64,000 bases of DNA, from contig JAIXMQ010000014.1 of NCBI GenBank assembly GCA_025716855.1, positions 479,001-543,000 of the forward strand, given 5' to 3'. The DNA is from Pilaira anomala. Lineage: Eukaryota > Mucoromycota > Mucoromycetes > Mucorales > Mucoraceae. Under the pieces are notes generated by a model. It had not been told where the DNA came from. It searched no databases and saw only the letters and a program-made list of their open reading frames with translations. This document shows positions 59,501-64,000 of the stretch, piece after piece (position 1 is the first letter of the stretch; every line of letters begins with the position of its first letter). Both the position numbers and the translations under genes were made by a program.

Positions 59501-62500
59501 TTCAACATACTCGTTCGAAGTGGATCCTTACAGGTGACCATGGCTAGACTACCAGCTAAACTTTGTGCCATTAAATGAGCTGCCCTTCTCATCTTGTTTT
59601 CATCGGATTCCATTGAAAAGTCCCTGGTGACTAATTCTCGAGTAGAGACAGAGGCAATCGCAACGGATCTTTCGACAACGGGACCAATGATTTCTCGAAT
59701 GGATTGAGTGATCGCTTGAAGTACCCAACGCTTTGAATTGGGTTGTGTACTGTACATGACGATTTGTGGGTTGAATGTCAAGTAGGGACCCAAGTTCGGG
59801 ATATTGATAGGTTCTTCATCGTTGAGATTGGATGAGGAGGAGACTGAGGCGGAGGAGGATTGAGGAATTAAGTTGGTAATAGGGGGTCGATGAGAGTTGG
59901 TGTTTGTGAATGGTGAGGTACCTGATTCAGCAGTAACAGTTGATCGAGACATGAGATTATTCGTAGGTCCAACAGAAGAAATAGAAGATACCACTGAAGT
60001 ATTATTATTAGCAGCAGCAATAGCAGTTGTCATAGCAGCAGGTGCAGTGATAGCAGCTGGAATGAAACGATTCTTCTTGGGTTGACGATTCTTTAAGACC
60101 ATAGTAGGTTCAATTGAATTCAATTCAACAGATAAACTCTTACAAAGGACTTCAATTTCAAACTTGAGATTTAACTTTAAATCCGCATGTTGATATAATT
60201 CTACTAACAATTTCAAGATGGCCATGACCCAAGGATTTGGAGGTACAAATACCGAGTTCTTGGTACCTTGTTCAAGTACTTTACAAACAAAAGGGATAAT
60301 GACGATCAAACGATTTGTATCATACCCTTCTAAAAGTAATTCCTTGAAAGAAATGTACTTTTGTTTAATTGGTTTATTTTGAGCTAAAGTCATGCCACCG
60401 AGCCAAGCACCGAGATTCTTGAGTAAAGTACGTTCAGTAGAAGAAGATACTGTGTTTTCCGAGTTTAATAAGATCTTGATGTTTGCAAATGTTTCACGAA
60501 GTACGTGTTGATATAATAATTCACTGTTAAAGGAAGAAAGTAATAACAGGTAAAGGTCATGGTAGTTGGGTTCAATACTGGCTCGTTTAACTACCAAGTA
60601 ATGACTGAACCATTGGTAAGCGGATTGCTTTAATTGTTCTTTCAAGTCATTGGATTTCATCTCTAGATTGTTTAAGGCCACGTTGTTAATGATGAATAAG
60701 ATCTTATCTTGTGTTGCTTCGTTGGGTGTTTCATACGTGATGGATTCATCGGATATCATTTCGGGAATACGAATGGCAGTAAAGATAATGGTAGGAGGAG
60801 ATGTAGTAGTAACCTCTTTTGAATTAATTGTTGTTGTCATGACACCACCACCACCACCACCAGTAGTAGTAGTATTTGGGTCAATTAATAAAGGATGGTT
60901 AGATAAATCACCTTCATCTTGTACAAGTTGTTGTTGTTGTTGTTGTTGTTGTTGTATATGTTGCATTCTACCCATTTGCATCGAAGATTTAATTAAATGA
61001 ATTAAATCCGGGTTCGCTTGTAAAAGGGTAGGAATTTGTAAAAGATGAGCACAATATTGAGGCCATTCATGTAAACGAGATTGAAACTGAGCCAGAGCTT
61101 GAAGACCGAAATTATACATTTTCGAACCTGGTGGATTACCTAAAGCATCTAAAACACATCTTAGGGCAACACCTAAAGGAGCATAAGAAACCAATTGACT
61201 TTGAATCAATGAACCAAATAAGATACTTGTAATGGCCAATTCTTTATCGGGATACTTTGGAAAGAAATGATATTCATCAAATAGGTTATGAATCATACAG
61301 GCAAATACGTCTTGCTCTCTTGGGTCGTTTGAAGTACTGAATTTAGCTAATCTTTCAATCATTTCATCAATTGAGATTTCACCACTGTAAATTCTTTCAT
61401 AATATGAATTGGCTTCATCTTCAATCTCTTGTTTAAATGAAATGTCACCAGTGGTTGCAGTTGTAAGTGCTGTAGCAGAAGAATCTGTTACGGGTTGATC
61501 ATTGGTAGTACTTGATGGTGGTGGGTTGGGTTTCGATGCTAATTGAATATAAGTTGAATGAATATCACGTACTAAATCTTTTTCCTGTTGTCCTAATTTA
61601 CTGCAAGAGTAGAAAATAAAATAAAATAAAAGTTTTAGCTTCTCTTTCTCTCTCTCTGTATATACACACATTTTTTTTTCTCTCTCTCTCTCTTTCTTTT
61701 TTCTTTTTTTTTTTTTTTTTTTTTTACCTGTCCAAAAGTACTTTGATGAAAACAACTAAAACATCCATTGACAGGGGCACGGTGGTAGGGGCAGCATTTG
61801 AATCTTGTCTTGCAATTGTCGCTCTTGCCTTATTACCGAGAAATTTTAAACATGCTTCAAGAAAATCATCACCATGTTCATTTATTTTCTCTTGTAACCA
61901 TTTTTCAAGATTAAGATATTCGCGACGTGTAGCTAAAGCGGCTAAATCAATAGAGAATAAAAAGGGTTGAATATCGAGCATAGCGGGCAGAATCTAAAAG
62001 AATGGATAAGTATATGCATACAAAGTCTACTAGTATAACTTTCTTACCTTTAATTCATGAACAAAGGCTAAAATACGAGTGATTGAAGTAGGCTCTTTGT
62101 TGTATAAATTAACGATACTTTCTTTAAATAAATCGGGCTTGGTTTTCCAAAATTTAGTCAAGACCAATACGCTACTTGCATTACCCGTCAAATAAAAATT
62201 AATTAATCTATCCAATAGTTCTTGGTGGACGTTGTTTAAAATAGGCTTTTTTTTTAAAAAAAAAAAAGAAGTTAATAATAAAGAATAACACACACACACA
62301 CACACACTATACTTACATCAATCTGAAGTAATCCCATAAATAATAATTCGGGTACCCTTTTAACTAATATCTTTTCTAATAATACTTTTACATCATCAGC
62401 AACCGAAGTATCAGCTAATTTAATAATACGTTCAATCAAGTCAAGTGAATTCAGTTGATCTTTCAAGAGTTGAGAAGCCATAGAACGAATATGTAAACTT

Positions 62501-63112
62501 GATTGATTGAAATCTTCTTGTTTAATTACAGTCTTGTTTGAACAACTCACTGAATTAATCACGTCTATTGGTGCAATAGCAATTTGGTATAATGCAGTCA
62601 GTTGTCCTCTTTTATTCTCCCATTCACCAAAAAATACATTGACTGGAAATATTTTACTACTTGTACTTTCGTTTGCAGCTTTCCATGCTCTAACAAGAAT
62701 ATCAAGACCTTTTCCATCAAATAAGAAAAAGTGAGGATAATCCAAGTTTTCGTATACTTTATACCAGTCCAATTCGGGTGCCTTTTTTTTTTTTTTTTTT
62801 TTTTTTTACAATGTTACTTTTTTTTATCGTGTTTATTGTATATATATATATATATCTTACCTTTTCTTTTACTACAATAACAAAGTTTTCTACGTTCCAT
62901 GTAGCTTCTGTAGTATTATCACCACCGACACCTGCCATATTCACATGAGTACGAGCCATACAACCAATTACTTCTGCTACATCTTTTTCTTCGACCGTTT
63001 TATTCCCAAGTAATTCTCGTACAGAGTTTACTGAACTACAACATTCGTAACCTGCTTCCAATATCATCTTGAGAATAACGCTTTCTGTTCCATCATCTTT
63101 ATATTCCGTCAT
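56548..63112 (-). CDS. NOT1: CCR4-NOT complex scaffold NOT1
   Basis: Scaffold of the deadenylase complex that shortens mRNA poly(A) tails. Exons: 63112-62861, 62781-62317, 62245-62048, 61993-61728, 61600-57505, 57435-56548; 2054 residues, in frame. In order: N-terminal HEAT region ([41 protein letters not shown]), a helical region ([19 protein letters not shown]), the CAF1-binding MIF4G-like region ([25 protein letters not shown]), the DUF3819/CN9BD segment ([20 protein letters not shown]) and the C-terminal NOT module ([15 protein letters not shown] and [20 protein letters not shown]). Poly-Gln tracts lie in linkers. Compared with human CNOT1 the first 240 or so residues are absent: the first aligned segment corresponds to CNOT1 around residue 250. 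The start is the first in-frame ATG; it follows a TTTCTTTAG that could be an acceptor, so a missed upstream exon is possible, although the next 600 bases show no coding signal. Confidence 0.92.
58159..58250. repeat. CAG/CAA tract encoding poly-Gln in NOT1
   Basis: A mix of CAG and CAA codons on the minus strand encodes about 30 Gln with one Leu interruption, in the linker before the NOT module. Shorter tracts lie at about 58907-58944 and 60929-60955. Confidence 0.9.
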
Positions 63113-63138
63113 GGCTAAAGAAAACACGTCAATAACGT

Positions 63139-63177
<39 letters not shown>

Positions 63178-63749
63178 CAGATTGAATTACCTTTTTTTTT
63201 AAAAAAATAACTATTAAAAAAAAAGTAATACTTCTTTCTTCTTAAGGGCGCTTAGAGGTTTTTTCTGATTTTTTTTTTTTTTTTTTTGCACGAAAAAAGG
63301 GTTCTTTATATATATATGTATGTATGTATATATTTATTTACAAATAACAAATCTAATAAGAAAAGAAGTAGGGAGGGGTTAAACCTTTTTTTTTTCGCCT
63401 TAACAATAAAAAAAAAAAAAAAAGAGACGTTTGACTTTAAGCGAGTCACATTTTATCTTTCCAAATGAAGTTCTTTTAGCATGATTATTCGTTGTCTGTT
63501 GACTTATGTAAAAGCATATCTTTACTTGACATGGTACATCCAGCCAAAGAAGTTTAATAGTTAGATGCATTACGCGCGTCTTTGATTTTTTTTAAATAAT
63601 AATAATAATAATAATGATATATTTATGAAAGAATCAATTCATCATTTTTTTTTTAGAGCCAATTAATGATATATAAAGCTTAACTTTACTTTTTTTTTTC
63701 CCTTCTCCTTTCTTTCTTCTTCTTTTCTCTTAAGCAGCTCTCAAAACTA
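63113..63749. promoter_or_regulatory. Divergent intergenic region NOT1 / ribosomal protein S0
   Basis: Contains both promoters. It is dominated by T and A runs (for example 63141-63175 and 63271-63287), a TATATA stretch around 63308-63334 and an AAT microsatellite at 63596-63614. A CT-rich tract (63699-63729) lies directly before the ribosomal protein start. No coding exon for a longer NOT1 N-terminus could be found. Confidence 0.55.
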
Positions 63750-64000
63750 ATGTCTTCTTGTAAGTTTACTTTGAAGTCAACAATAGACATGATATAAATA
63801 CTCACACCATCCATGATTATAAATATAGATCTTGATCCAACGCCAGAGGATATCCAACTCTTACTTGCAGCCAAATGTCACTTGGGTACAAGAAACGTAA
63901 ATAGTCAAATGAAAAAGTACATCTATACACGTCGAGCAGACGGTACATTTCTCATCCACCTTGGTAAACTCTGGGAAAAACTCATCTTGGCCGCTCGCGT
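63750..64000 (+). CDS. RPS0: 40S ribosomal protein S0 (uS2), 5' part
   Basis: Component of the small ribosomal subunit, homolog of RPSA. Exon 1 is only 63750-63759 (MSS plus one base, donor GTAAGT). Exon 2 starts at 63829 and runs off the window. The sequence [20 protein letters not shown], followed by [20 protein letters not shown] and WEKLILAAR, is characteristic of eukaryotic uS2. Only the first 60 or so residues are visible; the 3' end is beyond the window. Confidence 0.93.

Overview
The window is nuclear DNA of a filamentous fungus. It is AT-rich and full of A and T runs, with many short GT-AG introns (about 50-80 bases). Protein resemblance and style (short introns, pyrimidine-rich leaders, C2H2-headed KDZ-like transposase, small PMP3) suggest an early-diverging Mucoromycota/Mucorales-type genome. 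This placement is inference, not a database match.

Left third (1-23.6 kb): 3.7 kb of AT-rich DNA with a 156-bp TA-flanked MITE, then a kinesin-4-like motor (minus), ribosomal protein L4/uL4 (minus), an AMSH-type JAMM deubiquitinase (plus), an intact 998-residue KDZ/Plavaka-like transposase with an N-terminal zinc finger (minus), a candidate spliced 38-residue membrane micropeptide (plus), a class II aldolase/adducin-domain protein (plus), a PMP3 proteolipid (minus) and the TPR protein SKI3/TTC37 of the Ski complex (minus, 13 exons).

Middle (23.6-50.5 kb) is accessory, gene-poor DNA. The main feature is a tandem family of four small secreted six-cysteine proteins: three intact and one dead. 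All members show a three-exon layout, and all intact copies have a second exon of exactly 103 nt. Each has a GCGAACAAAAG-like element about 21-23 bases before a TATA box. Next come a 1.2-kb element with about 207-bp terminal inverted repeats, a small cysteine-containing gene, METTL5 (18S rRNA m6A methyltransferase), a candidate 21-residue Pro-rich micropeptide, a long homopolymer-rich stretch, a small CxC zinc protein and a decayed gene near 48 kb.

Right part (50.5-64 kb) is housekeeping again: cytosolic HSP70 (minus) with a heat-shock element, CK2 regulatory subunit beta (plus), two unrelated single-pass membrane proteins facing tail to tail, NOT1 scaffold of CCR4-NOT (minus), and the 5' end of 40S ribosomal protein S0/uS2 (plus), cut by the window edge.

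For all spliced genes the exon models were built by reading donors and acceptors, and every complete model sums to a multiple of three. No tRNA, rRNA or CRISPR array was recognised. Several housekeeping genes concern translation and mRNA turnover (uL4, uS2, METTL5, SKI3, NOT1), but nothing suggests they form a cluster by function; the lineage-specific material is the secreted-protein array and the mobile elements between them.
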